Shown here piece by piece: positions 41,515 to 50,779 of a stretch of DNA of 64,000 nucleotides (positions are counted from its first letter, which is position 1; every line of letters starts with the position of its first letter). Location: assembly GCF_004217135.1 (NCBI RefSeq), contig NZ_SHKK01000001.1:1240001-1304000 (forward strand), given 5' to 3'. Source of the DNA: Micromonospora violae (lineage in GTDB: Bacteria; Actinomycetota; Actinomycetes; Mycobacteriales; Micromonosporaceae). The position numbers and the translations under genes are program-made. The notes below the pieces were generated by a model. The model was given only the letters and a program-made list of their open reading frames with translations, ran no database searches and had not been told where the DNA came from.

Positions 41515-42228
41515 TCAGACCAGGAACTCCTCCCGCATCCGCGCGCCCAGGTTGATCCCACCGACCGCCCGTGGGCCGGCCGGGTCGTGCACGGTGACGG
41601 TGTTGTTGCGCCGCATCAGCTCCCGCATCGCGGGCGGCAGGCGTGGCGGGTCGTCCATCGCTGCGAGGACCTGCCCCGCACTGACGATCAGTCGATCGGC
41701 CAGCGTGGCGGCGTCGGTGTCCACCCGCACCCGGCCGTACTCCCAGCCGGCGGTGGTGAGGTCGAGCACCTCGAACACGCGGGTCACCAGCGGGTTCGGG
41801 TCGGTCACCCGGTCGAGCCGGGGTGCCCGGCTGCCGACCACTGTGACGGCGGCGGCCACCTGCGCGTACGGGTGGAAGCCGCACGGCAGCGCGAAGAGCG
41901 GCCAGCGGAGGAACTGGCCGGCCTCCTTCCACAGCGGCCGGTAGTTGCGGCGGTGCACCAGCAGTCGTCGGCCGGTTCGGCGGTGGATTTCCTGGGCCTG
42001 GGCCTGAAGGTCCACGTGGGCCTCGTCGGCGACCTGACTCACGATTCGGGTCGCCACCACCAGGCCGTCGTCGCTGTCGAGCGATCCGGCGAGCGCTTCG
42101 ACCTGTTCGGTGAACCGGATCCGCGCGTGGGCGCCGTACCGCGACTGGACGTCGTGCAGCAGCGCCTGCTGGCGTCCCGGGTCGAGCTGGACCCGCTTAC
42201 CGCCCAGCAACCGACGGAGCCAACGCAT
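41515..42228 (-). CDS. Hypothetical cytoplasmic protein
   Basis: A 237-residue protein starting at ATG 42228 after GAGGCGAC. The N-terminus is basic (RWLRRLLGGKRVQLDPGRQQ). The body is mixed alpha/beta, with QEIHRRTGRRLLVHRRNYRP and FALPCGFHPYAQVAAAVTVV. There is no signal peptide or motif I recognise. It stands alone between the chimeric ORF and the two-component system. Confidence 0.7.
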   Translation of the reverse strand: MRWLRRLLGGKRVQLDPGRQQALLHDVQSRYGAHARIRFTEQVEALAGSLDSDDGLVVATRIVSQVADEAHVDLQAQAQEIHRRTGRRLLVHRRNYRPLWKEAGQFLRWPLFALPCGFHPYAQVAAAVTVVGSRAPRLDRVTDPNPLVTRVFEVLDLTTAGWEYGRVRVDTDAATLADRLIVSAGQVLAAMDDPPRLPPAMRELMRRNNTVTVHDPAGPRAVGGINLGARMREEFLV

Positions 42229-42333
42229 GTCGCCTCGATTCAGCAGAGCCGTCGCGGACGGCGGCAATGCTAGTGCGTCGCCCTCCCTTGTGTTCTCAAG
42301 GGGGTTGATCGACTTCGCGGTCGGCGTCGACGG

Positions 42334-42996
42334 TCACCGACGGCGCGGCGTGATCAGCCCCGACTCGTACGCCCACACGACCAGCTGGGCCCGGTCGCGG
42401 CAGTGCAGCTTCGTCATCGCCCGGTTGACGTGTGTCTTGGCGGTCAGCGGACTGATCACCATCCGCGCGGCGATCTCGTCGTTGGTCAGCCCTCGGGCGA
42501 CCAGCTCGACGATCTCCTGCTCCCGGGCGGTCAGCACGTCGCGTCCGGCCGTCGGCGCCGCCGGCGGTGGGCCGGCCACGAACTCACTGATCAGCGTGCG
42601 GGTGACGGTCGGCGCGAGCAGCGCGTCACCGCGCGCCACGACGGTGACGGCGTGCAGCAGGTCGGCCGGGTCGGCGTCCTTGAGGAGGAAGCCACTGGCA
42701 CCCGCGCGGAGGGCGGCGAAGACGTAGGAGTCGTGCCCGTAGTTGGTGAGGATGAGCACGCGGATCGCGGCAAGGTCGGGGTCCGCGGCGATGCGTCGGG
42801 TGGCCTCGATGCCGTCGAGCCCCGGCATCTGCACATCCATCAGGACGACGTCGGGGCGCAGACACCGCGACAGGTGGACGGCAGAGCGGCCGTCGGTCGC
42901 CTCACCGACGACCTCCAGGTCGTCCTCGGCGTCGAGCAGTGCCCGGAAGCCGACCCGCATCAGTGCCTGGTCGTCGGCGATCAGCACCCGGATCAT
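42334..42996 (-). CDS. NarL/FixJ-family response regulator
   Basis: A 220-residue response regulator. The receiver domain (1-120) has the acidic pocket (IADDQ) and the phospho-acceptor Asp54 in VVLMDVQMPG. The LuxR-type helix-turn-helix is at about 155-210 (LTAREQEIVELVARGLTNDE). Its start overlaps the stop of the sensor kinase gene by 4 bp, so the pair forms a two-component system. Likely targets are the divergent AhpD-like/DUF6220/multicopper-oxidase genes, an inference from position. Confidence 0.94.
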   Translation of the reverse strand: MIRVLIADDQALMRVGFRALLDAEDDLEVVGEATDGRSAVHLSRCLRPDVVLMDVQMPGLDGIEATRRIAADPDLAAIRVLILTNYGHDSYVFAALRAGASGFLLKDADPADLLHAVTVVARGDALLAPTVTRTLISEFVAGPPPAAPTAGRDVLTAREQEIVELVARGLTNDEIAARMVISPLTAKTHVNRAMTKLHCRDRAQLVVWAYESGLITPRRR

Positions 42997-44150
42997 CCCG
43001 GCTCCTCCGCGCTGCGGGCGGTCAGCGCGGGCCGTAGCGGGAAGGTGGCCCGTACCGTGAACCCGTGGTCGTCCTGCGCGGCGGTCCGCAGCGTGCCGCC
43101 CAGTGCGCTGACCCGCTCCCGCATGCCGCGTAGGCCCACGCCCGGGGTCAGGGGCTCAGTCGGTGACGCCTGACCGTCGTCGGTGACCGCGACGGTCAGC
43201 TCCGTCGGCGCGTACGCCACCTGGACGTGCGCGGTGGCGGGGCCGGCGTGGCGGGCGACGTTGGTGAGCGCCTCCTGGATGACCCGGTACCCGGCCTGGT
43301 CGACCTCCTCGGGCAGGTCCCCGCGTTGACCGGTGACGGTCACCTGCACCGGTACGCCGACCGCCCGGGTCCGCTGCACCAGTTCGTCCACCCGGGCCAG
43401 CCCGACCCGGTCGCCGTCGGTGGGTGCGCGCAGGACGTCGAGGGTCGTGCGGAGCTCCCGCATCGCGGCGCCGCTGGCCTCCTGGATCGCCAGCAGCGTG
43501 GCCGACGGTTCCTCACCGTGTTTGCGGGCCAGGTGCACGGCGATGCCGGCCTGCACCTTGATCACCGAGATGCTGTGGGTCAGGGAGTCGTGCAGGTCCC
43601 GGGCGATGCGCAGGCGCTCCTCGCCGGCGCGCCGCAACGCCATCTCCTCGCGGGTGCGTTCGGCCTCGATCGCCCGCTGCTCGACCTGTTCCAGGTAAGC
43701 CCGGCGCTGTCGGGCGACGAGCCCGGCGACGTTCGCCGCCACGAACCAGCCGAGCAGCAGGGCCGTCCGCTCGGCCACCACCTGGCCTGGTCGGCCGGCC
43801 GGCGCGATGGAGATGTCGTGGGCCAGGAAGCCACCGAGGAAGGCGAGGCTGGCCACCGCGGCGGCCGACCGGTGCCCCCGCCAGGCGGCGAGGTAGACCG
43901 CGCCGAGCACGGGGAACGCGGCGGACGCCCCGGGGTGCACCCGCAGGTGCACGGCCAGCATGGCGACGGTGACCACGCCCAGCGCCACCACCGGGTAGCG
44001 CTGGCACGCCGCCAGGGCGACCACCATGGCCAGCACCAGGGCGACGTCGAGCACCTCGACCGTGGCGGCGTCCGGGGTGAGCACTGCGTTGCCGAGCAGG
44101 AGGACGCCGAGGGCGAGACCGCCGAGGGCGTACGGGAGGTCACGGCGCAT
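42993..44150 (-). CDS. Sensor histidine kinase (HisKA_3 type)
   Basis: A 385-residue membrane kinase. About six N-terminal membrane segments (LPYALGGLALGVLLLGNAVL onward) lead to a short coiled coil, the phospho-acceptor region LRIARDLHDSLTHSISV, and a GHKL ATPase domain (ALTNVARHAGPATAHV; PGVGLRGMRERVSALGG). ATG 44150 is chosen because TACAGT lies 6 bases upstream, which would give a leaderless mRNA; longer versions lack a ribosome-binding site. The sensed signal is unknown. Confidence 0.92.
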   Translation of the reverse strand: MRRDLPYALGGLALGVLLLGNAVLTPDAATVEVLDVALVLAMVVALAACQRYPVVALGVVTVAMLAVHLRVHPGASAAFPVLGAVYLAAWRGHRSAAAVASLAFLGGFLAHDISIAPAGRPGQVVAERTALLLGWFVAANVAGLVARQRRAYLEQVEQRAIEAERTREEMALRRAGEERLRIARDLHDSLTHSISVIKVQAGIAVHLARKHGEEPSATLLAIQEASGAAMRELRTTLDVLRAPTDGDRVGLARVDELVQRTRAVGVPVQVTVTGQRGDLPEEVDQAGYRVIQEALTNVARHAGPATAHVQVAYAPTELTVAVTDDGQASPTEPLTPGVGLRGMRERVSALGGTLRTAAQDDHGFTVRATFPLRPALTARSAEEPG

Positions 44151-44294
44151 GGTCGCACTGTAGAACGGCCGTCGGCGGTGGAGCATCCCGCGCACGTGGT
44201 AGTCGGGGCGTACCACGGACGCGGTAGGCGCGGCGGGGCAAGTGTCTGCGACGGAACGACGCTATCCCGGGCCGCCGCCGCGAGCATCGATCCC

Positions 44295-45290
44295 ATGACA
44301 TACCGCTTTTTCAACCCCACGCCGACGCGGGCGGCCACCGGCCCCACCGCGGCGGTCTACCAACAGTTGCGCGAGGACTTTCTCGGGCCGTTGCCGACCT
44401 TCCAGGCGCTCTCGGCCGTGCCGGAGGTGCTGGCCGCGACCTGGGCGCTGATGCGGGAGGCGTTGCTGGCCGGCGACGCGCCCCGGGTCGACCGCGAACT
44501 CGTCGCGGCGGCGGTGTCCCAGGCCAACCGTTGTCAGTTCTGTATCGACGCCCACGTGCTGCTGCTGCACGCGCTGGGCGAACCGGGGTTGGCCGAGGCC
44601 GTCGCCCGGGGCGACACGCCGTCCGAGCCGAGGCACGCCGAGCTGGTCCGCTGGGCGCAGGCGAGCCGCAACCCCCGAGCCGCCGACTGGACCAGCCCGT
44701 ACGGCGCGGAGATCACCGGCACCCTGCTCGCCTTCCACTTCATCAACCGCGTCGTGTCGGCGTTGCTCCACCCCGATCTGCTCCCTGGCGGCCTGCAACG
44801 CTCCGCAGTGGTCCGCTCGGTCGGGGGTCGGCTCTACGCCAAGGCGGCCCGGGAGCCGAAGGAGCCCGGCCGAAGCCTCCCGCTCCTCGACACCGATGCC
44901 GACGCCACCGTGGCACCGGCGTGGGCGGGGGACAGCCCGGTGGGCGTCGCCTACGCGTCGTTACGCAACGCCGCCGCCCGGGGCGGGGAACTGCTGGGCG
45001 ACGTGGCCCGCCAGACCGTCACGGCCACCGTGCGCTGGGAGGACGGCCGCTTCCCGGTCCGGCCCGCGGACTGGGCCATCGACCTGGTGCGGGACGTCCC
45101 GGGTACGGACCGCATCGGCACCCGGATCGCGTTGCTGGCGGCGTTCGCGCCCAGCGCGATCAGCCCCGGTGACGTGGCCCTCTGGCGGCTCTCCCACCCG
45201 GCCGACGCCGACCTCGTGCGGTTGGTCGCGTACGGGGCGGTCACGGCCACCGATCACGTCGCCCGGGCCCTCGCCTCGGCGCACCTCTAG
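44295..45290 (+). CDS. AhpD/carboxymuconolactone-decarboxylase-like protein
   Basis: A 331-residue protein with an AhpD-like core. ELVAAAVSQANRCQFCIDAH contains the E...CxxC...H motif of alkylhydroperoxidase-type peroxidases. It is longer than simple AhpD proteins and has a second, diverged helical half (ELLGDVARQTVTATVRWEDG). It is probably a cytoplasmic thiol peroxidase or oxidoreductase. It begins an operon with DUF6220 and multicopper-oxidase genes (11 bp, then a 4-bp overlap) and is divergent from the sensor kinase. Confidence 0.85.
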   Translation: MTYRFFNPTPTRAATGPTAAVYQQLREDFLGPLPTFQALSAVPEVLAATWALMREALLAGDAPRVDRELVAAAVSQANRCQFCIDAHVLLLHALGEPGLAEAVARGDTPSEPRHAELVRWAQASRNPRAADWTSPYGAEITGTLLAFHFINRVVSALLHPDLLPGGLQRSAVVRSVGGRLYAKAAREPKEPGRSLPLLDTDADATVAPAWAGDSPVGVAYASLRNAAARGGELLGDVARQTVTATVRWEDGRFPVRPADWAIDLVRDVPGTDRIGTRIALLAAFAPSAISPGDVALWRLSHPADADLVRLVAYGAVTATDHVARALASAHL

Positions 45291-45301
45291 GAGGTAATCC
45301 C

Positions 45302-45754
45302 GTGCGTAAGGCATTCTTCGTCAGCACCCTGGTGTTGCTCGTCGCGTTCGCCGTGCAGTTCATCTTCGCCGCCGTGGGCGGGTTCACGAGACCTATCGGC
45401 GACGACGCGTACGCCCTGCACAGCATCAACGGCATGGCGGTCATCCCGGTGCTCACAGTGCTCACCGCCCTGCTCGCCGCGCTGGCGAAGGCACCTGGCC
45501 GGGTCATCGGGCTGGCGGTCCTGCCGATCGGCCTGGTCGTTCTCCAGCCGCTCATCGCCATGCTCGCCGAGGCGCTCACGGACGCGTCGGGTGTCAGCAC
45601 CCCGCTCGGCCTGATCATCGGTGGTCTGCACGCGCTCAACGGAATCATCGCGGTGCACGTCGTGGTCGGTGTGCACCGGGCAGCGCGACAGCTGAGCCTC
45701 GCGGTACCGGCCGGAGAAGCCCAGCTGGTTCCCCAGGAACGAGAGCCGGCATGA
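45302..45754 (+). CDS. DUF6220 family membrane protein
   Basis: A 150-residue protein with four predicted membrane helices (FFVSTLVLLVAFAVQFIFAA; INGMAVIPVLTVLTALLAAL; IGLAVLPIGLVVLQPLIAML; GLHALNGIIAVHVVVGVHRA) and histidines near helix ends (LHSING, GLHALNG). GTG 45302 follows AGGAGGT. The helices with paired histidines resemble small haem- or metal-binding membrane proteins. The actual function is unknown. Confidence 0.82.
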   Translation: MRKAFFVSTLVLLVAFAVQFIFAAVGGFTRPIGDDAYALHSINGMAVIPVLTVLTALLAALAKAPGRVIGLAVLPIGLVVLQPLIAMLAEALTDASGVSTPLGLIIGGLHALNGIIAVHVVVGVHRAARQLSLAVPAGEAQLVPQEREPA

Positions 45755-47490
45755 CCACCGGTTCGCTGCTCGCGGCCGACCTCGTGATCGCGGTCCTCGC
45801 GGCCGCCGCCTGGCTGGGCGGCGGCGCCGCGTCGGCGGCCCGACGCCGCCCGCTCGCGTTGGGCCTGGCGGCGGTCGCTCTGCTCGCCACGCTGGCCCGA
45901 GCGGTCACGATCACCGCCCTCGCCCGCGCCGGCTGGTGGTTCGCCGCCGAGAAGGTCCTCATCGCCGCCCCCCTGTCGCTCGCGGCGGTGGGTGTCGCCG
46001 GTCCGCAGTTGCTGCGGGCCCGGGGGGACATCCGGGCCGCCGCGGTCGCGCTGCTGTTCGCCGGGTACGCCACGAGCAGCGCCCTGCTCGTGACGGTTCT
46101 GCACGGCTATCCGGCGTCGGCGGGGGCGGGGCTGCTCGCGATCTCCGGGGTCGTTGCGGCGACGGTGGTCTCGGGGCGGGCTCTCGGCGCGCACCCGTCG
46201 CGGCTGGTGTCCCGGGGGGCCGTCGTGGTGACGGTCGCGGCGCTGGTGACCGGAACCGGGCTGACCGTCGGCCCGGGCGCCGCGCCCGCCGTACCGCATG
46301 ATCATGGTTATCCGGCAGTGGGGATCGCCGACGAGCCCGATCGGCGGTACACCCTCACCGCCGGGACCGCCACGGTGAACGCCGACGGCCGGAACGTCGC
46401 GGCGTGGGCGTTCAACGCCCAGGTGCCCGGACCGGAGTTGACCGCCACTGTCGGCGACATCCTGGAGGTGACGCTGCGCAACCGGGACATCGGGCGCGGG
46501 GTCACCCTGCACTGGCACGGGTACGACGTGCCCAACGATCAGGACGGAGTGCCCGGGGTGACGCAGGCGGCGGTGCGGCCCGGGCAGGAGTTCGTCTACC
46601 GGTTCCGCGCCGATCAGGCCGGGACGTACTGGTACCACACGCACTCGGCCTCCGACGTCGGCGTGCGGATGGGCCTCTACGGTGTGCTGGTGGTGCGGCC
46701 GGGGCCGGTGAGCGGCGTCGACGTCACCGTGCCGGTGCACACCCTGGCCGGCCGTCCGTTGCCCGCGCCGAGGGTGGAGCAGATCGAGGCCGGCACGCCG
46801 GTGCGGTTGCGGCTGATCAACACCGACAGCACGACACACCGGTACGCCCTGGCCGGGACCGCGTTCCGGGTGGCCGCGATCGACGGCGTCGACCTGCGGG
46901 GTCCGACGCCGCTGGTGGACACCGCCGTGCTCATCCCGGCCGGGGGCCGCTACGACCTGGTCTTCGAGGCGCCGGCGACCCCGGTCGCGCTGTTCGTCGA
47001 TGGACGGTCGGTCTACTCGACGGGCCCGGTGTCGACGGCGACCGGCGGCTGGCCGGTGCTGGACCCACTCGGTTACGGCGCGACCGCCCCGGTGCCGTGG
47101 TCCCGGTTCGACACGACGTTCACCCTCGTCCTCGATCGGGGCCTGGACCTGCGCAGGTTGCTTCCGCGGTACGCCCACACCGTCAACGGCGCGGCCGACC
47201 CGGACATCCCACCGCAGGTCGTCCGCCGGGGTGACGTCGTGCGGTTCACGATCGTCAACCGGTCGCAGGTCGTGCATCCGTGGCACCTGCACGGCCACCA
47301 CGTGCTGGTGCTGGCCCGCGATGGTGAGCCGGCGACCGGAAGCCCGCTGTGGCTGGACTCGTTCGACGTCCGTCCGGGCGAGGTGTGGAAGGTGGCGTTC
47401 CGCGCCGACAACCCGGGGATGTGGGCCAACCACTGTCACAACCTGGCGCACGCGGATGCCGGGATGACGCTGCATCTCATGTACTCCTGA
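45751..47490 (+). CDS. Membrane-anchored multicopper oxidase
   Basis: A 579-residue fusion. The first ~175 residues hold five or six membrane helices; the rest is a laccase-type multicopper oxidase facing outward. Copper motifs are complete: LHWHG, YWYHTH, HPWHLHGH and HCHNLAHADAGM. The last supplies Cys, two His and the axial Met of the type 1 site. The ATGA overlap with the DUF6220 gene ties them into one operon. It may oxidise copper(I), phenolics or another reductant outside the membrane. Confidence 0.92.
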   Translation: MTTGSLLAADLVIAVLAAAAWLGGGAASAARRRPLALGLAAVALLATLARAVTITALARAGWWFAAEKVLIAAPLSLAAVGVAGPQLLRARGDIRAAAVALLFAGYATSSALLVTVLHGYPASAGAGLLAISGVVAATVVSGRALGAHPSRLVSRGAVVVTVAALVTGTGLTVGPGAAPAVPHDHGYPAVGIADEPDRRYTLTAGTATVNADGRNVAAWAFNAQVPGPELTATVGDILEVTLRNRDIGRGVTLHWHGYDVPNDQDGVPGVTQAAVRPGQEFVYRFRADQAGTYWYHTHSASDVGVRMGLYGVLVVRPGPVSGVDVTVPVHTLAGRPLPAPRVEQIEAGTPVRLRLINTDSTTHRYALAGTAFRVAAIDGVDLRGPTPLVDTAVLIPAGGRYDLVFEAPATPVALFVDGRSVYSTGPVSTATGGWPVLDPLGYGATAPVPWSRFDTTFTLVLDRGLDLRRLLPRYAHTVNGAADPDIPPQVVRRGDVVRFTIVNRSQVVHPWHLHGHHVLVLARDGEPATGSPLWLDSFDVRPGEVWKVAFRADNPGMWANHCHNLAHADAGMTLHLMYS

Positions 47491-47515
47491 TCACGGATAC
47501 CGGTAGTTTTCTGGC

Positions 47516-47959
47516 ATGACTGAGGACACCTTCCGTTCGGTGGAGATCGAGCGCACCAGCCTGGGTAACTACGTCGTGCGGAATGTCCGGGGCGGGTCGG
47601 TGTCGCTGGGCACGGGCGACGACGGCAGCTTCACCCCGGTGGAGCTGCTGCTGGCAGCCATCGGCGGCTGCACCGCGGTGGACGTGGATCACATCACCAG
47701 TCGGCGCGCCGAGCCGACCGGGTTCGCCGTCGCCGTCACCGGTGACAAGATCCGGGACGAGGCCGGCGGGAACCGGATGCAGAACCTGCGGGTGGAGTTC
47801 ACCGTGACGTTCCCCGAGGGCGCGGACGGTGACCAGGCTCGTGCGGCGCTGCCCCGGTCGTTGCAGCAGTCGCACGATCGGTTGTGCACCGTCTCCCGCA
47901 CCGTCGAGCTCGGCACTCCCGTGTCGATCGTCGAGGCGGCCCGGCCCACCGGCGACTGA
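47516..47959 (+). CDS. OsmC family peroxiredoxin-like protein
   Basis: A 147-residue OsmC/Ohr-like protein with the two reactive cysteines in AAIGGCTAVDVDH and DRLCTVSRTVELG. Family members reduce organic hydroperoxides using thiols. It follows the multicopper oxidase by 25 bp on the same strand, so it may share the oxidative or metal-stress setting of that operon. There is no strong terminator between them. Confidence 0.9.
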   Translation: MTEDTFRSVEIERTSLGNYVVRNVRGGSVSLGTGDDGSFTPVELLLAAIGGCTAVDVDHITSRRAEPTGFAVAVTGDKIRDEAGGNRMQNLRVEFTVTFPEGADGDQARAALPRSLQQSHDRLCTVSRTVELGTPVSIVEAARPTGD

Positions 47960-48016
47960 TCGCCACTGAGCACCGCTACTCACCTCCCGTGCGCCCGTTC
48001 GTGCGAGGGTGACGGC

Positions 48017-49102
48017 ATGCGTCGACTACTGGTGCCGCTGCTGATCGTCCTCGCCGTGACGGCAGCGTGCGCCGAACCGAACGCCCAGCCGGGTCACCCG
48101 GACGCGACGGTCGCGGCACCGGTGCCCACCGAACTGCTCGCCGACGGCAGCGTCCCCTGGGCCGACCTCACGATCACCGGCGAGGACCTCAACGGCCGCC
48201 CCGCCGAGCCGAGGCGGCCGGCGGTCGGCAGCAAGCCGTGCCGGGCCGAGCAGCTGTCCGGGCAGCTCACCAGCTGGACGCGGCCGGGCACTGCCGGGGA
48301 GAAGCCGCGCGGCTGGGACGCCGCCCTCGGCAAGCTCATCGGCGAGGTGGACGTGCGGAACTCGTCAACGGTGGAGTGCACCCTGCAGGGCGAGGTGCCC
48401 ACGACCATGCTCGCGGGCGGACGCGAGATTCCGATGCTCTACACCCACGGCATCAACGAGGAGGGCCGCGCCCGGGTGGTCGCCGTGCCGGCCGGTGGCC
48501 ACGCCAGCCTGCGCCTGGACTGGTCCGGGCCGTTCTGCCAGCCCGTCATTCCGCCGTTGGAGCTGGCGATCGAGATACCGCACGGCGGTGGCACGTTACG
48601 CGCACCGGTCACCGCCGATGACCTGCCGGTCTGCCCTCGGGGGGAGGGGGTCAACCCGCGCGCGCGGGCGTCGCTGTCGGCGAGCGGCTTCACCGAACCG
48701 CCTGTGGTGTCGGTGCCCCCGTCCTCGCCGCTCGACCAGCTGACCGTCGCTGTGCAGGGGCCGGCGACCGCCGTCGCCGGGTCGCGGCTCACCTTCCGGG
48801 TGACGCTCGGCAACCCCACCGACCGCCCCCTCGCGCTGGATCCCTGTCCGGGCTATCTGATGGAACGGTTCTCGCTCGGCGACGCGACCAACGACGCGGT
48901 GAATTCGGCCCAGCTGTACCGGTTGAACTGCCGCGCGCTCACGCAGATCCCAGCCGACGGCAGGGCCGTGTTCGAGATGGTCGCGGAGGTGCCGGCCTCG
49001 ATGCGGGCCGGGCGCGAGCTGACGGTGACGTGGAAGCTCTATCTGCCGCACTACGTGCAGCGGAGCAACCAGTTCGGGGTGCTCACCGTCACCGTCGCGT
49101 GA
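48017..49102 (+). CDS. DUF4232-like lipoprotein
   Basis: A 361-residue lipoprotein with lipobox LAVTAACAEP (cysteine at residue 18). Two Ig-like halves are each rich in beta-strand. The first (LIGEVDVRNSSTVECTLQGE, then PAGGHASLRLDWSGPFC) has the DUF4232 style. The second carries LTFRVTLGNPTDRPLALDPC. Paired cysteines suggest disulfides. It is anchored on the outer face of the membrane; its function is unknown. Confidence 0.75.
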   Translation: MRRLLVPLLIVLAVTAACAEPNAQPGHPDATVAAPVPTELLADGSVPWADLTITGEDLNGRPAEPRRPAVGSKPCRAEQLSGQLTSWTRPGTAGEKPRGWDAALGKLIGEVDVRNSSTVECTLQGEVPTTMLAGGREIPMLYTHGINEEGRARVVAVPAGGHASLRLDWSGPFCQPVIPPLELAIEIPHGGGTLRAPVTADDLPVCPRGEGVNPRARASLSASGFTEPPVVSVPPSSPLDQLTVAVQGPATAVAGSRLTFRVTLGNPTDRPLALDPCPGYLMERFSLGDATNDAVNSAQLYRLNCRALTQIPADGRAVFEMVAEVPASMRAGRELTVTWKLYLPHYVQRSNQFGVLTVTVA

Positions 49103-49167
49103 GGAGCGCCGCTCCCGGGCGTGCCGGGAGAGGTGACCAGCACAGCGAACCAAGGGATAGATGTGGG

Positions 49168-49196
49168 TTGATGGTATGGGAGCGCTCCCGTAACAT
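49168..49196 (+). promoter_or_regulatory. Promoter of the GH62 gene with a CebR-type operator in its spacer
   Basis: TTGATG (49168-49173), a 17-bp spacer and TAACAT (49191-49196) form a credible promoter. The spacer holds TGGGAGCGCTCCCG (49177-49190), which differs from the CebR/CelR consensus TGGGAGCGCTCCCA only in the last base. CebR-type LacI repressors release this site in the presence of cellobiose, so the arabinofuranosidase is probably cello-oligosaccharide-inducible. Confidence 0.8.
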
Positions 49197-49285
49197 GCCT
49201 GTCGCGGCCTGTTAACGCTCACATTCGTCGCCGAGCAGCGACCACCACCACTGTATGGGCCGCCATCCCGCGAGGAGGGTGCTCT

Positions 49286-50686
49286 ATGACCAGATCCAGA
49301 GCCACCAATTTCGGTCTGGTTGTGGCCGGCGTTGGGTTACTGGTGTCGTCGACAATCGTCGCAGCCCTGCCGGCGGGCGCCGCGGCCGAGGGTTGTTCGG
49401 TGGACTACGCCGTACCGTCGCAGTGGCAGGGCGGCTTCAGCGCCAACGTGGCGATCACGAACCTGGGCGATCCGTTGAGCAGTTGGACGTTGACCTGGTC
49501 GTACGGTGCCGGTCAGACGGTGACGCAGGCCTGGAACACGTCGCTGACGCAGAGCGGGTCGGCGGTGACGGCGAGGAACGTGAGTTACAACGGGTCGGTT
49601 CCGACCAACGGCACGGTGTCGTTCGGGTTCAACGGGTCCTGGACGGGCAGCAATCCCGCACCGACGAGCTTCGCCCTGAACGGCGTCACCTGCACCGGCG
49701 GCACGACGCCGACGACTCCGCCCCCCACGACCCCGCCGACCGACCCGCCGCCGACGACTCCGCCACCGACCCAGACGTGCGACCTCCCGTCGACGTACCG
49801 GTGGTCGTCGACGGGTGCGTTGGCGCAGCCGCGGTCGGGTTGGGTGTCGTTGAAGGACTTCACGGTTGCTCCGTACAACGGTCAGCAGCTCGTCTACGCC
49901 ACCACCCACGACTTCGGGACCAGGTGGGGTTCGATGAATTTTGGGTTGTTCTCGAATTATTCGCAGATGGGTTCGGCGAGTCAGAACGCGATGAACTCGG
50001 GGACGGTGGCGCCGTCGTTGTTCTACTTCGCGCCGCGCAACATCTGGGTGTTGGCGTATCAGTGGGGTGGGCCGGCGTTCTCGTACCGGACCTCCAGCGA
50101 TCCGACGAACCCGAACGGGTGGTCGTCGCCGCAGACGTTGTTCAGTGGGAGCATCACCGGGTCGGGTACGGGTCCGATCGATCAGGCGGTCATCGGTGAC
50201 AGTCAGAACATGTATCTGTTCTTCGCCGGTGACAACGGCAAGATTTACCGGGCGAGCATGCCGATCGGGAACTTCCCGGGCAGCTTCGGGTCGAACTACA
50301 CGACGATCATGAGTGACACGACGAACAACCTGTTCGAGGCGGTGCAGGTCTACAAGCTGCAGGGTCTGAACAAGTACCTGATGATCGTGGAGGCGATCGG
50401 GTCGCAGGGTCGGTACTTCCGGTCGTTCACGGCGACCAGCTTGGGTGGGTCGTGGACGCCGCAGGCCACCAGTGAGAGCAACCCGTTCGCGGGTAAGGCG
50501 AACAGTGGTGCGACCTGGACCAACGACATCAGCCACGGTGAGTTGCTGCGGACCAGCGCGGACCAGACGATGACGGTCAACGCCTGCAACCTGCAACTGC
50601 TCTACCAGGGCCGTTCCCCCAGCTCCAACGGTGTCGACTACGGTCTGCTGCCGTACCGGCCGGGTCTGCTGACACTGCAGCGCTGA
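49286..50686 (+). CDS. Secreted GH62 alpha-L-arabinofuranosidase with CBM2
   Basis: A 466-residue exported enzyme. The signal peptide is about 1-34. A CBM2 module (about 36-135; [20 protein letters not shown], then [16 protein letters not shown]) and a Thr/Pro linker (about 138-162) precede the GH62 five-bladed propeller. Active-site motifs are [14 protein letters not shown] and FEAVQVYK, containing the expected two aspartates and one glutamate. It removes arabinose side chains from arabinoxylan, tethered to cellulose or xylan by the CBM. A CebR-type operator lies in its promoter and a hairpin ends it. Confidence 0.94.
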   Translation: MTRSRATNFGLVVAGVGLLVSSTIVAALPAGAAAEGCSVDYAVPSQWQGGFSANVAITNLGDPLSSWTLTWSYGAGQTVTQAWNTSLTQSGSAVTARNVSYNGSVPTNGTVSFGFNGSWTGSNPAPTSFALNGVTCTGGTTPTTPPPTTPPTDPPPTTPPPTQTCDLPSTYRWSSTGALAQPRSGWVSLKDFTVAPYNGQQLVYATTHDFGTRWGSMNFGLFSNYSQMGSASQNAMNSGTVAPSLFYFAPRNIWVLAYQWGGPAFSYRTSSDPTNPNGWSSPQTLFSGSITGSGTGPIDQAVIGDSQNMYLFFAGDNGKIYRASMPIGNFPGSFGSNYTTIMSDTTNNLFEAVQVYKLQGLNKYLMIVEAIGSQGRYFRSFTATSLGGSWTPQATSESNPFAGKANSGATWTNDISHGELLRTSADQTMTVNACNLQLLYQGRSPSSNGVDYGLLPYRPGLLTLQR

Positions 50687-50706
50687 CACCGCCCACCAGC
50701 GGAAAC

Positions 50707-50737
50707 GGGCGGGCTCGGCAGCACGCCGAGCCCGCCC
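50707..50737. terminator. Hairpin terminator of the GH62 gene
   Basis: GGGCGGGCTCGGC (50707-50719) pairs perfectly with GCCGAGCCCGCCC (50725-50737) across a 5-base loop, 20 bases after the stop. Confidence 0.8.
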
Positions 50738-50779
50738 ACCGCGCTCCGGCCGGACGCGACATACGTGTAAAAATGGCGT

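Noticed and set aside
45241..47475. A 744-codon minus-strand frame opposite the multicopper oxidase
   Set aside because: Composition (Arg/Gly/His/Pro) and position mark it as a shadow; the copper motifs read on the plus strand.
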